Positions 1-11,100 of a stretch of DNA of 64,000 bases are shown piece by piece. The stretch's first letter is position 1. Every line of letters begins with the position of its first letter. Origin of the DNA: Bolinopsis microptera (lineage: Eukaryota > Ctenophora > Tentaculata > Lobata > Bolinopsidae); assembly GCF_026151205.1 (NCBI RefSeq), contig NC_087082.1:16215365-16279364 (forward strand). The letters are read 5' to 3'. Below the pieces are notes generated by a model. It saw only the letters and a list, made by a program, of their open reading frames with translations. It made no database searches and was not told the DNA's origin. Both the position numbers and the translations under genes were made by a program.

Positions 1-270
1 AAGACATTATGTTGATACCAAGTTATACTTGTATTCTATTGTGATGAAGGGGCCTTGCTCCATTCACCATTGTTTGGGTGGTATAATTTCTGAGCAGAGT
101 GTTTCGCCCAGCTTTTAATGATGAATCATGTACACTATTGAGCTTTCCCCGACTCTCTTAGTGGCTATTTTTCACAAAGTTATAAACTGCAGTACGCAGT
201 GAGCAACGAGGCGCCATTCAGCTCTATCCCTATTATCTTCAGTTGTGGTCAGCTGAGCACCAACTTGCAA
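1..270 (+). repeat. Interspersed repeat family A, copy 1
   Basis: This stretch is repeated with moderate divergence at about 12,950-13,420 and partly at 18,690-19,010. Shared words include TGTTGATACCAA, CCATTCACCATTGTTTGGGT, CAGAGTGTTT and GTGGCTATTTTTCAC. A further shared stretch, AAACTGCAGTACGCAGTGAG, recurs near 18,147. No protein is encoded. The element class is unknown because the copy is cut by the window edge. Confidence 0.7.
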
Positions 271-644
271 TTCGCTCCCGTTAATATTACATATTATACA
301 GAGTTTATTAGAAAAATGTATACCACATTCACATTGGACATGAGCACCAACACATTTACACAGATTATCAAAAATGAAATACTTTCTGCATTCACATTGT
401 CTTCATTTTGAAAGCAGAGACAAAGTAATCAAAAGTTCAATTTAAACAATGAATGGGCCAATGAATAGATATATATAATATAAATAATTCGAATATATAC
501 ACGATTGAATCATTTGGAAGTCCGTAAACATAAATATATTCAACTACTCAAGACTTTAAAACCTTTGGGAATAAACACTAATATAAATCCTTTTGGCCCT
601 CCCTTACTCCATATTAATTTTAATTTTATATCCGTTTTTAGGGG
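271..644. other. AT-rich intergenic DNA
   Basis: I see no gene, structured repeat or convincing signal here. Only very short random open frames are present. Confidence 0.6.
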
Positions 645-1170
645 GGGGGGCAATGGGTATTTTTTTTGTGAAATTTAATTTCGAGATAGTAGTTAAGTTG
701 ACCAACAAACTAGGACCAGTGACCGAACTTTTGAGGGGGTCCCGGACCCCAACCGCCAAACGGTGCTCGCGGGGCAGCCACGCCCATATTTGGTCCAAAT
801 TAGGCCTAATTTAGCCAAATATCCTGAACATGCCCAAAACCCAGATTTTTACTTGTAGCTAGTGGTCTCCTGAACTCGTATATGAAATTTCATCAAGATT
901 GGACAAAAAATGACTGAGTTATGAGCCAAAAACCATATGTCCATATTTGGGCATATGCACCAAATTTGGTAGATTTCGTCCCATAAATTGGTCAAATATC
1001 AATATTTTGAATGAAACTAGCTTTATATGAAAGGTAAGGCCAAACTACATATCCTCTGTAAGTTATAGCTTTATATCTGTTTAAATGTGGATACTAAAGC
1101 GAAAATAACCCAAAAAATTAACAAAATTGCCCATATCTTCGTTCGCGATATTCGCGGAATTGATTTCATT
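645..1170 (+). repeat. Interspersed repeat family B, copy 1 (inverted relative to copy at 17.4 kb)
   Basis: About 520 bases match, in reverse complement and with clear divergence, the stretch 17,360-17,870. Shared landmarks in the same order are GTGAAATTT next to TTTCGAGAT, GACCGAACTTTTGAGGGG, CAGCCACGCCCAT, CTTGTAGCTAG, AAAAACCATATGTCCATAT and CGCGATATTCGCG. The copies lie 16 kb apart and are probably independent insertions of one family. Confidence 0.75.
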
Positions 1171-2450
1171 AATTTGGAAATAACTCAATCAGTTTTCAAA
1201 ATGTTTGCATGAAATTTTCGGAATCGACTCTAATCGCATTTCCACCTCCATTCGCCATTGTTTGGGGTAATCCCTGAGATGAGTGTTTCTACAACAATCA
1301 AATACAATAATACCTTGGCTGCTTTGGGCCGCTCGTGATAATTCCCGACAGCTTGCTGGAGGGAATTTGCGGCCCGAAGCAGCCAAGGTGTTATTTCTTA
1401 TAATATTTTCCGGTTCCGATTAGGAAGGGGTGTAATCCGATACGTGCGCATGATACAATATAGTGTCTAATATATAGAACGCCAGTGTTATTTGTTTTAC
1501 AACTTGCCGCCAGCCAGTCTGAGGTCTATGCTGATAATACTTTCGCTTCCCTTGCGGGATATATCGGCAAATTATCAGCTCTCAGTGTCCGAGACTTTTA
1601 GTGGATATAATTCCCGGAAGGTATTATAATATAAATTGCTCTCTCATCTAATCTTGAATGCCAATTAAATGTCAACTTATGTCAGCTTCTTGAGTACAGA
1701 TGATTATAAGCCATTTGATTGGTACACCCATTGCAAAAAAAGCACTAATGTGAATGCCAGCCATTTACTACATAACCATCCACCATCGTTCATTGCTTCT
1801 AAAACGCCCAACTCTCGTCCGAATAGTATTGTAAACCCTGGTCATTAGGCAAGTTCCTTAGTTCGCACAAGATGGACTACGTTTTTCCCAATTTAACTTT
1901 AGAAGATTGTCACAGGAAGAACTTTTAAAATAGGCTTATGATATTTCACATTTCTAATTTTTTAATTGAATTTGAACAATAACGTCCTTTAAACTATCCT
2001 TTGACCTGGTATACATTATAATATGGATACTTTTGGTCGATGGTAGACTCCACTGCACCTACCCTTTCTGTCTTTTGATGGAGGGTAAAATAAGGCTAAC
2101 TCAAGATTTTGTTCATTACTTGTTCTACTGCTTCTCCGGACTAGCCCTTCAAATTATTTCTGTCTAACCTGTATTCATGAATAGTCGACGATCATTACTA
2201 ACCTGACATGAGTTTTGGGAGTTGAGATTGAGGCTAACTCCTTTCACACTTATTTTAATATTTAACAAGTGATAGTTTTAATGTTGCATGCTTTTATTTA
2301 CTTTAAGATTTAATTTTTGCTTTGACCTCATTTCACCCTCTCTAAGGGTGGTTAGCCTCATTTTCGCCTCGAATATTTAAAGCTTAGATCTCGATCAAGT
2401 ATAATCACTATGGATTATACTTGCAACTTGGATATCATGGACGTAACACG
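1171..2450. other. Intergenic DNA without recognisable gene
   Basis: A short stretch near 1,245-1,290 resembles part of family A (CATTCGCCATTGTTTGGGG followed by TAATCCCTGAG). Otherwise I find no coding sequence and no strong repeat. Confidence 0.5.
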
Positions 2451-2507
2451 AGAAAGTTCTTCTTGAAAGTGATATAAGCTTGAAAGTTCTTCTTGAAAGT
2501 GATATAA

Positions 2508-2554
2508 GGCTGCCATAAGCTTGCAGCCCATAAGGCTGCAAGCTTATGGCAGCC
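2508..2554. repeat. Perfect 21-bp inverted repeat with 5-base loop
   Basis: Bases 2,508-2,528 and 2,534-2,554 are exact reverse complements separated by CATAA, and the arms start GGCTGCCATAAGC. It is immediately preceded by a direct duplication of AAGCTTGAAAGTTCTTCTTG followed by AAAGTGATATAAG (about 2,448-2,507). Both features sit at the left side of the RNase H remnant and may mark an insertion edge. Confidence 0.85.
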
Positions 2555-2729
2555 TTACTCTAGAAACTATCGCCAACGGAAAAGGAACTATCAAAACTCA
2601 CACCACTATCAAGTATCAATAAACAATTCATGGTAGATCTCAATATACCACCCAGAGCAGAAAGAGACCTATCAATACCAACCATGATATTAGGACGGCA
2701 CTTCAACGTCACAAGCTGATAACACTGAA

Positions 2730-3098
2730 TATAAATATTCACTACAAAACACCATCGACAATATCTCCAGTGAGACGATCACCTGCTACACAGACGGGTC
2801 ACGTACAGACTTAGGATGCGGGGCTGGTTATATCATCACAACTGACAGCAATAACACGACACCACTCGGGAAGATCATTCAAGCTTCCTGATTATTGCAC
2901 TGTTTATCAAATAGAGCTCACAGCCATCATCGGAGCTTGCAAATATCTCTCAACCTATACCAACACACATATATCATCATAATATGGTCTGACAGTCTCT
3001 CCTCTATACAAGCTATCTCCTCGCTTTTAATGAGGAGCAGAACTACTAGAGACTTTTATGACTCCCTCAATGCACTCGGATCCCCTAACACTCTATAA
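2730..3098 (+). pseudogene. RNase H domain remnant of a retrotransposon
   Basis: Read in three successive frames, this region gives the core of a type I RNase H. The pieces are CYTDGSRTDLGCGAGY (first catalytic Asp) near 2,787, YQIELTAIIGACKYL (Glu) near 2,905, and WSDSLSSIQAISSLL (second Asp) near 2,988. An in-frame TGA follows QAS near 2,888 and a second frame change occurs near 2,970, so it cannot be translated whole. RNase H domains of this kind are carried by several LINE and LTR retrotransposon clades. No reverse transcriptase is visible upstream, so this is a dead fragment and its clade is unknown. Confidence 0.75.
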
Positions 3099-3100
3099 TT

Positions 3101-3692
3101 TGACTTACCAAAATAACGATAAACTCGGATTTGGGTATGAGGAAAATAGGGTATTTTGCTGATATTGCTCTTTCAATTACTCTTTTGGGCACTCTTGCAG
3201 TTGAACATCTACTAATGAAGCCAGCTATTCATAATTATAATATAGTTTGACTTTGAGCATAAACAGAAATAAAACAAGCTTGTAATGAACGAGAATATTT
3301 GAAATTCAGAGGACAAGGTCGCTAATCAATTATATGTTAAATGACAGTGTAAAGTTATCTAAATGTCAATAAATGCTCCCAAAAAATGATAAAAAAGGCA
3401 CTACTGTGAACTCTAGTTACTTTTGAAAAAAAGTCTCTTAAATGTCCATTCAATTTCAATATTGCTTACCGATGGTAATCTAGGTAAACTATAGGTAAAA
3501 ATATAATATTAATCATAAGCTAAAATGTACTAATCTTTGTATTCTAAATGGGGAAAAAGAAGAAACATTGTCAGTCAGTCGAGAAAATTGTCAGTCAGGC
3601 TATATGGCAGCTTTGTAGATGTTGTGACTATGCTAAATTAACCAGTCCTTCAAGTATCGCAGATTGCTTTCAGGAGTTCTGGATCGTGGTGT
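3101..3692. other. Intergenic, downstream of the kringle gene
   Basis: AT-rich sequence with no gene that I can support. It would contain the 3' untranslated region of the minus-strand kringle gene, but I could not identify a clear poly(A) signal. Confidence 0.5.
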
Positions 3693-4301
3693 CTAATTGG
3701 AAACACATTCTTCAAAGCACCAATCCCACCGAGTTGACCCAGTTGTGTAGCACCAAGGTGCACCTTCACTACTAGGATCTCTGCAATAGTTGTGATCACC
3801 AAGTCCGGAGTCAGGGTAGTCTTCAGGAAGATATATGTGAGTGTATGGTGTCTGTCTGCTCCATCTCTGACATGTCGCTCCATTGATTGTTATGGCCACA
3901 TCTCCACGATATTCTTCACCTTCAACACACTTAGGCTCTTCTGGTAGTACTTGTGGTTCAAGTACTTCTGGTAGTACTTGTGGTTCAAAAACTTCTGGTA
4001 GTACTTGTGGTTCAAGTACTTCTGGTAGTACTTGTGGTTCAAAAACTTCTGGTAGTACTTGTGGTTCAAGTACTTCTGGTAGTACTTCTGGTTCCCGTTC
4101 TCCACATCTTTCCAGATCGCAGAAAAATACCATTTGTTTTTCTATTCTTCTACACTTCTTATCAGTACCGCCTTCACACCAGCCCTTGTAACCTTTACTT
4201 TTACATGAATCCCATTTTCTTTTAAGTTGCGTGTTACAATTTCCGGTGACAACTGCCAATACACCAGTCAAGATGAAGACAGTCAATAGAAGTTTTCCCA
4301 T
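3693..4301 (-). CDS. Secreted single-kringle protein with proline/glutamate repeat linker
   Basis: This is an intronless frame of 202 residues. I chose the ATG at 4,301-4,299 because it is followed at once by a signal peptide (MGKLLLTVFILTGVLAVVTG); the open frame further upstream has no ATG. After the signal comes a six-cysteine segment (about residues 21-66), then five or so copies of a ten-residue unit like PQVLPEVLE/PQVLPEVFE (about 70-120), encoded by a 30-bp tandem repeat. A complete kringle module fills the C-terminus, with all six cysteines (CVEG, TCQRW, NYCRDP, PWCYT, DWCFEEC) and the typical GLGDHNYC and W spacing. Kringles mediate protein or lipid binding in secreted proteins. No protease or other catalytic domain is attached, so a binding or adhesive role is an inference. 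The six-cysteine segment matches no family I can name. Confidence 0.85.
   Translation of the reverse strand: MGKLLLTVFILTGVLAVVTGNCNTQLKRKWDSCKSKGYKGWCEGGTDKKCRRIEKQMVFFCDLERCGEREPEVLPEVLEPQVLPEVFEPQVLPEVLEPQVLPEVFEPQVLPEVLEPQVLPEEPKCVEGEEYRGDVAITINGATCQRWSRQTPYTHIYLPEDYPDSGLGDHNYCRDPSSEGAPWCYTTGSTRWDWCFEECVSN
3945..4095. repeat. Coding 30-bp tandem repeat in the kringle gene
   Basis: About five units alternate between two versions that differ by Leu/Phe (AGTACTTCTGG versus AAAACTTCTGG on the plus strand). The pattern is therefore a 60-bp higher-order repeat. Unit length is a multiple of three, so copy-number changes keep the frame. Stop-free frames on both strands here are by-products of the repeat. 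Confidence 0.9.
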
Positions 4302-4329
4302 TGCACTATACCTATAAATATTCACCAAT

Positions 4330-5040
4330 TATTAATGCAATTTTCTCGAGTTTAAAATTGTACAAATTTTTCAGGACATTTTGTTCTAAAAATATTATAA
4401 ATTCGGTACTTAAAGTGTTGTCACTCCAAGCTGATTGCTGTTCTTGCCTGTAAAAAACATTTTTAATGGTTATAACATTTTACGAAACGTTTTGAAACTT
4501 CCAAGGTCTGGTTAGACGACAGATAATATTTAATTGTTCTGAAAAGTTCCGAAATTTGATATTGGACCCCGATGTCCAAAGTTAAAGACCCAGCATGTAA
4601 CCTAATTACCCGAAGTCTGATCCCGAGATATCTCATTCGGCCCCGATATCCGAATATGAGGACCCGGTAATATGTTAATCGATAGCTCGAAATTTTCAAT
4701 TATGGTTTAAAAATTCCTGAAACTTTCTGAAATTTGCGGTTAATATCCGGTTAAGCAGCTTTAGAACCAGAACCGGATAATAAATCCGGAATCAAATTCA
4801 GCCGGATAACCGGTGGGTTCCTAAGTTGTATTGCGTAATCAACAGTCATCATTTGAAAAACCCCTCCCCTCGGCTGATTACGTAATATGTGAACACGACC
4901 CTATACTAACAATTTTACTTAAATTCAGCATCATGCCCAAAGTCTATTAATCTATTAGTATCTTGGTATAAGCGTTGAGAAGCCTGGTAGAGGCGTAAAT
5001 AAACATGTTAAGATGTCCAATTTAGGTGCCATATAATATA
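4330..5040. other. Intergenic, upstream of the kringle gene
   Basis: No gene is seen. The 5' flank of the kringle gene should lie here. The stretch 4,560-4,810 repeats short ATATCCGG/CCCGATATCCG-like words and looks like degenerate repeat DNA. Confidence 0.4.
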
Positions 5041-5047
5041 CATTTAT

Positions 5048-5213
5048 CACATGCCTTCTCATGCGATATCAAAACTTTCGCCCACGAGGCTTGCCGAGTT
5101 AGCGAAAGTTTCGATATTTCCCGAGGCTTGCCGAGGGTTATATCGACATTTTCAATCACGAGGCTTGCCGAGTTTTGAAAATGTTGATATCGCATGAGAA
5201 GGCATGTGATTAA
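5048..5213. mobile_element. Small inverted-repeat element with internal CGAGGCTTGCCGAG modules (MITE-like)
   Basis: The ends are inverted repeats: CACATGCCTTCTCATGCGAT at the left pairs with its reverse complement at about 5,189-5,212. Inside, the self-complementary word CGAGGCTTGCCGAG occurs three times (about 5,078, 5,122, 5,160), each flanked by runs that pair with each other, so the whole 166 bases folds into a branched hairpin. It has no coding capacity. The target duplication is not clear. Confidence 0.7.
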
Positions 5214-7072
5214 TGTTTTATCACACTTTCTTTGGAGCCAAATTTTGCCGGGAAAGCAGAATTTGATCAAACGTTAGTTATAAATCTCACCAAAGCAAAA
5301 CTAGACATGTCTAACTTATTTATGTTTATAATGTCCAAGCTATATATAGCTCTCGATAAGTTAGTATTTCAGATATTAAAGATACAATACGTCAAAATTA
5401 GAATCTCGCGTTTCACATTTATGACACAGTGAATGCTGTGTGCCGCGCTGAATTTGCTTTGTACTGCTACCTAGTGCATGCGATATTAATGTGTTTTCCG
5501 CCTATGGGTCTTGTACTTATGAGTCTAGAATATTCCGCCGCGAGCGCGTTTGATACGTAATTACATCCTGCAAATCAATCGATGTGAGGTGATTCTAATA
5601 CTTTATTTCTATTAGATATTTTTAGAGTCATTAAAACTGTAGATGTATAATGTATAGAACATCCGTTTAAGTGTTGATTATACATCACAGTCCTTATCGT
5701 ATAATCTGTATCTGCGATAAGGTGAAAGAATTTCCTGGTTGTTAAATTTGAATAGTATAGAGCTGTGGCGCCATGATTGTCTATTTATCAGTCCACATTA
5801 TACACTGCACACCCTAATTTACATCAACAATATTATCGTCCGTCTTGATTCTTGATTGTCTGTTATTTCAGAATGATTTAATGCAACTTGTTATCGTTGA
5901 CTTAGAATTTTATCGAGTATTCTGCTTAGTTCTTAGTCAGTATCCATCTTTACTTGCCATTATTTGCCATTATCTGCTTCGAGCTAGAAATTATCTGAAC
6001 TGGAAATTATCAGAACATTTGTAATATTCAAATGTATCTCTTCAACATTTTAGAACGCAGTACTCCACCAGCCTATAACCACCCTGGTGACTGGTCATGG
6101 CCAGGTAGTTCACCCGTACTGTTACCAATATTGAATTGTCTAAAGAATGGCAGCACATTAATCATCGGACCTGTTTGCCCCAGTGCCCAGACTAATTTAT
6201 AACCAGATTAGCTGATTAAGTTACGTCATTCGTCCCTTGATATATTTATATAGATAATATATTTTATAGGATGTTTTTATTGCACTTATTTGCACTAACT
6301 TAAATTCAGTTAAAACTAGTCCTGGGATAGAATTTTCGCTCTTTATTGTACAGAATCTATAAGTCTCTTTATCAGTCTGTTTATAGATCAGCCACGAATT
6401 TCGCAAGCTAATCTAGGCGAAACCGGTTTGGAAAATGGAAAAGCCAAGTATAATTTCTGCACAATTTCTATATGGAATATGGCTCAAAGAAGGGATCAGA
6501 GGGGGTTAAAATTCAGGTCTGAAATGGCTGAAATCTGGCTTTGTTTTGTGTGTTTTCTTCCTTCGAATAGATCAAACATCGTTTCTGTGTCTACTACTTT
6601 TTGTGAGGGTGACTGTAGTTTGTTCTGACACTTCCTTTTTAATTTCAAGTAAGCGATTAAGGAAATTAATAAGCCTGATTGATTGTATCGCTGACAAGTA
6701 CCAAAACTTTGTGCAACTTTCAAGTCTGCTTGTAAACTTTGATCTCGTTTTCAGTAACCTTAAGTCGCTTGAAACTCGTACAAACCAGGGAGTTTTTACT
6801 TTGTTTCATCATCCGAAGCCTAATTAGGTTTTGAACTATGAAGTGCAGTAAAAAAGCAACAGCTTGAAAAAGTTTTACAACAAAAAATTGTATTTTGCTT
6901 AACACATCTCAAACGCAAGGAAATGTTTTTAAAACAAGGTATAAATATATATTTTTCCTAAATCTGGAAAGTTTATCTGATCATTGCATTTACGGTCATA
7001 GACTACTTCAGGTTATTGATTTAAATCTTTATTTAAATCAGTACCTCACAGTAGTAGAACAGTTGTAATCCT
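5214..7072. other. Intergenic DNA without recognisable gene
   Basis: AT-rich, with only short random open frames. I see no conserved protein, no RNA gene and no strong repeat. Confidence 0.5.
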
Positions 7073-8544
7073 GTATCTGGTCAAAACCTGGCACAACTTA
7101 GCGAGTTTAGAAGGTTTGAGATGTTATTTGTGCTCCCTAGGGTCTCTACTTCAAAAAAAATTTGGGTGGATAATTTTTTATGTTTGTTTAAACCCGTGAC
7201 CACGCCCTTTTTAAAGCGTGGGAAAATTTTCCCAAAATTATTGAAATTTGCCTATAATATTTGATGGGGGTCTCTAAATGGCTTGATATGATGCCATCAG
7301 TATTACTAGAACATAATAAAATAAAATTTGGGTAAATAAAAGTGTAGTGGCACCCTGACCACGCCCATTTACAAACTTTTGGCGGAAAATTCGGAAAATT
7401 CGAAGTTGTTTACTCTAGCAGCAGGGAGGTGTTTAGTTTGTATTTAAACTGCTGAATCGAGTTAAATAGGTTATATAAGTAACTTAATTCAATTAATTGG
7501 GCATGTTGAGCCATTAGTTCAGCCTTGGGGAACCACGCCCATATTTCATATTAGGCGCGTATGTGAGAAATTTTTATCTCAGCTTCTGAAGGCCGTAGAA
7601 ACTTAACTTTGGGCTTAAAATTACCGCAATATGTAAGTTTATATTGACACCATTAAGGTGCTGAAGCTCTCCAGGACTTACTTTTGGATAAAAATGAGAA
7701 AAACTGATATAATTTACTGAAGCGCATTAACAAAAAAAACTTCCCTAGCAGCTAGGTTAAGTCAAGTAGGCACATCAATGTATAAAGTTTTACTCGACAC
7801 AGTGTCCTTCGTAAGGTCTAAAGGTCATTCTGGGCTAGAATAATTCGATTTTGGGTGCCCACTTTTATTAGTAGTCCAACCCTGTCCTAGCTGTGGTAAA
7901 ATTTCTAAACTGCCCTCAGGCGTAAATATATGATTTTTCTATCCATCTCAGCTCCTGAATATTGTATGACATTCAAGATAACCACAACAGCAGAATAGCC
8001 ATATTTATATACATTATGCAAGCTATGAAGCAGTATGGGGTGCATAGTTTTTGAGATATTTATTTTTAAAACATGATTTTTAAATGTATCTTGGGCTACC
8101 GCATTTATCTTGGGCTACCGAATTTATGTACCAGCACCATCAGCTCATCTTAGAAATCAAAAAACAACCCGCCGGGCAGCTATCTCTAGTTAAGCTCATT
8201 TCAGTACCCGTTGACTATAATATACCCGTTGACTATAATATACATAAAACATTATCGATTTTTACAATCTACACACTATTTTCAACCTACCCTGTATGCC
8301 CGCTTTTATGTCAGTACAACCTCATCTAGCAAAGTCCAGCTGAAGCTACTAACAGTTACCTCCAGCCCTATCCTATTATTACTTGTCCCTCCAATCCTAA
8401 CTCTTTCCACCGCGACCGACCTCAATCTCATTTAGGAAACTCCAGCACTAGCTAACTGCAGCTCTAGCTATCTTCTGCTATTATCCTTTCCCTCCAATAT
8501 TAGCTCTTTCCACTGACCTCAATCTCATCAAGTAAATTCCGGTT

Positions 8545-10330
8545 TTAGCAACTAACCTTCAGTTATCTCTAGGCTCCAACTCTACCCTGTTGCTGCCCTC
8601 TTCAACTAATTGTAGCTTTTAGCCTGCTAGCTATCACCAGTATCATACAAATCTAAATTTTATAGCAACCTTTTGGAGGTCTTTCACATTATATTAAGTA
8701 ATCATTTTTGGAACATTTTAAAAGAGCTTTAATTGTAGGATGTTGATGCTATTACATGGATAGAGTAAATTGCAACAGTCGTTGCTGGAAAATGATAAAG
8801 TTACTTGAAGAACACAAATGGATGGAGCAGGAAGTTATTGGCAGAAGAACTGGAATAGTAGGCTTCCAGTGGCAGCTGGATAGAGCAGAGGGTAAGAAAC
8901 TGACCGGTCAAAGGTTTTGGCCACCGGACCGGAAAAGACAGGATATTTTGGTTTGCCGCATTTTGCCGGACCGGAACCGGGTAATGTCGGCCAATCACTA
9001 AGATTCACGCTCCCTGGCTCGTAGGACTAACCCCCTACAACTAGTATACCAGTGAAAGCAGGATTAATGAACGAATAGTGTGACATTGGGTTCTCAACCA
9101 TGGAAATTTAGAAGTCCCTACATGCTGTTCTTTCTGGCTCCATGTGCTAGTTAGGGGTCTGAGGTATCCGAAAAATCATGTTTTGAGTACCCAAAGTGTT
9201 CTGGGTGCCAGGAATGAGGTTATTAAAGCGGCGAAAATGACCGATTTTGGACTATTTATGAGCTTTTTTGCCCATTTTCATGAGATAAAGAATCAGGAAA
9301 GCTGCTCTAGATGATTGAAATGGTTGATACCAATGAGGATACACCCAACACACATAAATATTCGTGATATATGTGATTTTAATGAGAAAAATATGATCTC
9401 AGGGCCAGTTTTATACCAAAATTTGCAAAAACCACTCGCACTTGTCAAAGCTTCCTCATTTTAGACACATTTAATGATTATTATGGTATCTAACTTATGG
9501 TGGATCTGATAGGAGTATGTCTTAGCTTCATTTTAAGCCATCAATGAGCATGCTGGTGTGTATGAAAGTACTTTTATCCTCCCGTGGCCGTCCATTGATA
9601 TAGTCTGGGCCATGCGCGCGCGCGCTTTTACAAACATGAATTTCTCCCTCAGTATCTATGCTATCTAAATCTTTTAAAGACATGATTTGAATGCTATCCT
9701 ACTCAGCACATGAGTGCTACAGGATGGTGAAAGAATTTCTATAAAAAATCGTTAAATGTGGAAGATATGAGGTCATTATATGTGTGTGTGCGCGCGCGCT
9801 TTTACAAACTTGATATCCTCAGTCCTTTCACATATACTGAGATTTTGTTTCAAACCTAATTGACTCTGAACCGAAATTGCCAAAGGAAACAGATAGTGTA
9901 ACTCAGAAAGACCACAAATGTATAGTTTGTGAGATATTGAGGTTATACTCCAAATAATTTACAATGATGTCACACCAGAAAACCTCTATTTTTGGTATAC
10001 TTAACCTCATATCTTGAACGCGCAGTACTGGATTGAGCTAAACTTGGTCAGGTTTTGTAGCCCTGACTATCCTCGATCATATGGAACAGGAATAAAACTG
10101 TTTAGATGTTCTATCTTAATTATATTAGGCACTTAGTTCTGAAAAGTGAGAATGTCATTAATACTGCTTTCACTGATACGAGTATAGTGCCTTGGCACAG
10201 AGTGCAAGTGGGTTAGGGTTACTGAAAAGGATATAAGCATCTCAGGCCATCCCAATACCGGAAGAGAACTGGGGGTCACAATGGTGAACAATTGTGAAAA
10301 TGGTGAAATTTTACAATGGAAACAAAATCA
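8545..10330. other. Non-coding centre of the foldback structure
   Basis: This holds two alternating purine-pyrimidine (CG)n tracts followed by the same word, GCGCGCGCGCTTTTACAAAC near 9,614 and again near 9,790. No open frame resembles a transposase. Confidence 0.5.
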
Positions 10331-10435
10331 TTCACTTGAAAAAATTAGAATGGAGTTGAAGTCACTGGAAAGAGCTAGAATTGGAGGGAAAAGTAATATT
10401 AGGATAGGGCTGGAGGTAACTGTTAGTAGCTTCAG

Positions 10436-11100
10436 CGGCTGCACGACTTCCAGGCCCCCCTATTATTATGGGTCAGATCATATGACGTATAATTAGTGAT
10501 GTGACGCATAATTAGTGATGTGATCCACCAGCTATGATTTACAGAACATGTGATTTGAGTCATTACAACAAGTCAGTAATGACTTGCTGCTCTTTAATAA
10601 TTCCTAAGGGATATGCAGGGAGCAGCCTCACCTCACTGTCCACAATGACTGACCCAAGGTAAGTCTTCTCGAAATAATCAACTATAGACATTAGCTTAGG
10701 CAAGTTTGTCTGTATATAGTACGTTATTTCAGAGAATACTTGCTCGACATCAGATCGGCTCACTCCTGTTGCATGCCTTTGACACGTACGTCTGACATCC
10801 CTAGATACGAGACCCCCCCCCCCCCCCCCCCCCCTTAGCTTTAGCAAGAGCTCCCGTCCCTTATGTGATATACGAGTCGAGCGGTCAAATCTTAAAGATC
10901 ATCAGATCATGTTTACTTCTTAATGCACAGCTATGATACATACAGAGTTAACATGTGAACTCTACCCTGTATCTCGCCCATTTCTAGGTCAATTAAATTC
11001 TACCGATGGATCACATCACTAATTATACGTCACTGATTAGTGACATGATCTGATCTCCATGGGACCCCTAATAATGGGGGGACCTGGAAGTCGGCCTTTT
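10436..11100. mobile_element. 665-bp non-autonomous DNA transposon nested in the right foldback arm
   Basis: The uninterrupted left arm has a single GCTTCAG at the matching place (reverse complement of 8,340-8,346). In the right arm GCTTCAG is present on both sides (10,429-10,435 and 11,101-11,107), so the insertion made an exact 7-bp target duplication. The ends are inverted: CGACTTCCAGGCCCCCC with TATTATTATGGG at the left versus TAATAATGGGGGGACCTGGAAGTCG at the right. GTCAGATCAT/ATGATCTGATC and AATTAGTGATGTGA motifs lie further in. A 22-base C run (10,813-10,834) lies inside. No transposase is present and the superfamily is undetermined. Confidence 0.85.

Noticed and set aside
3883-4225. 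Open frames with SGSTCGSS, VLLVVLVV or YYQKYLNHK repeats over the kringle gene
   Set aside because: They are other frames of the coding tandem repeat; only the minus frame has a signal peptide and a complete kringle.
10563-10847. Frame starting MLKLRGGGGGGG
   Set aside because: It begins in the poly-C run of a non-autonomous transposon; the glycine run is a homopolymer artefact.
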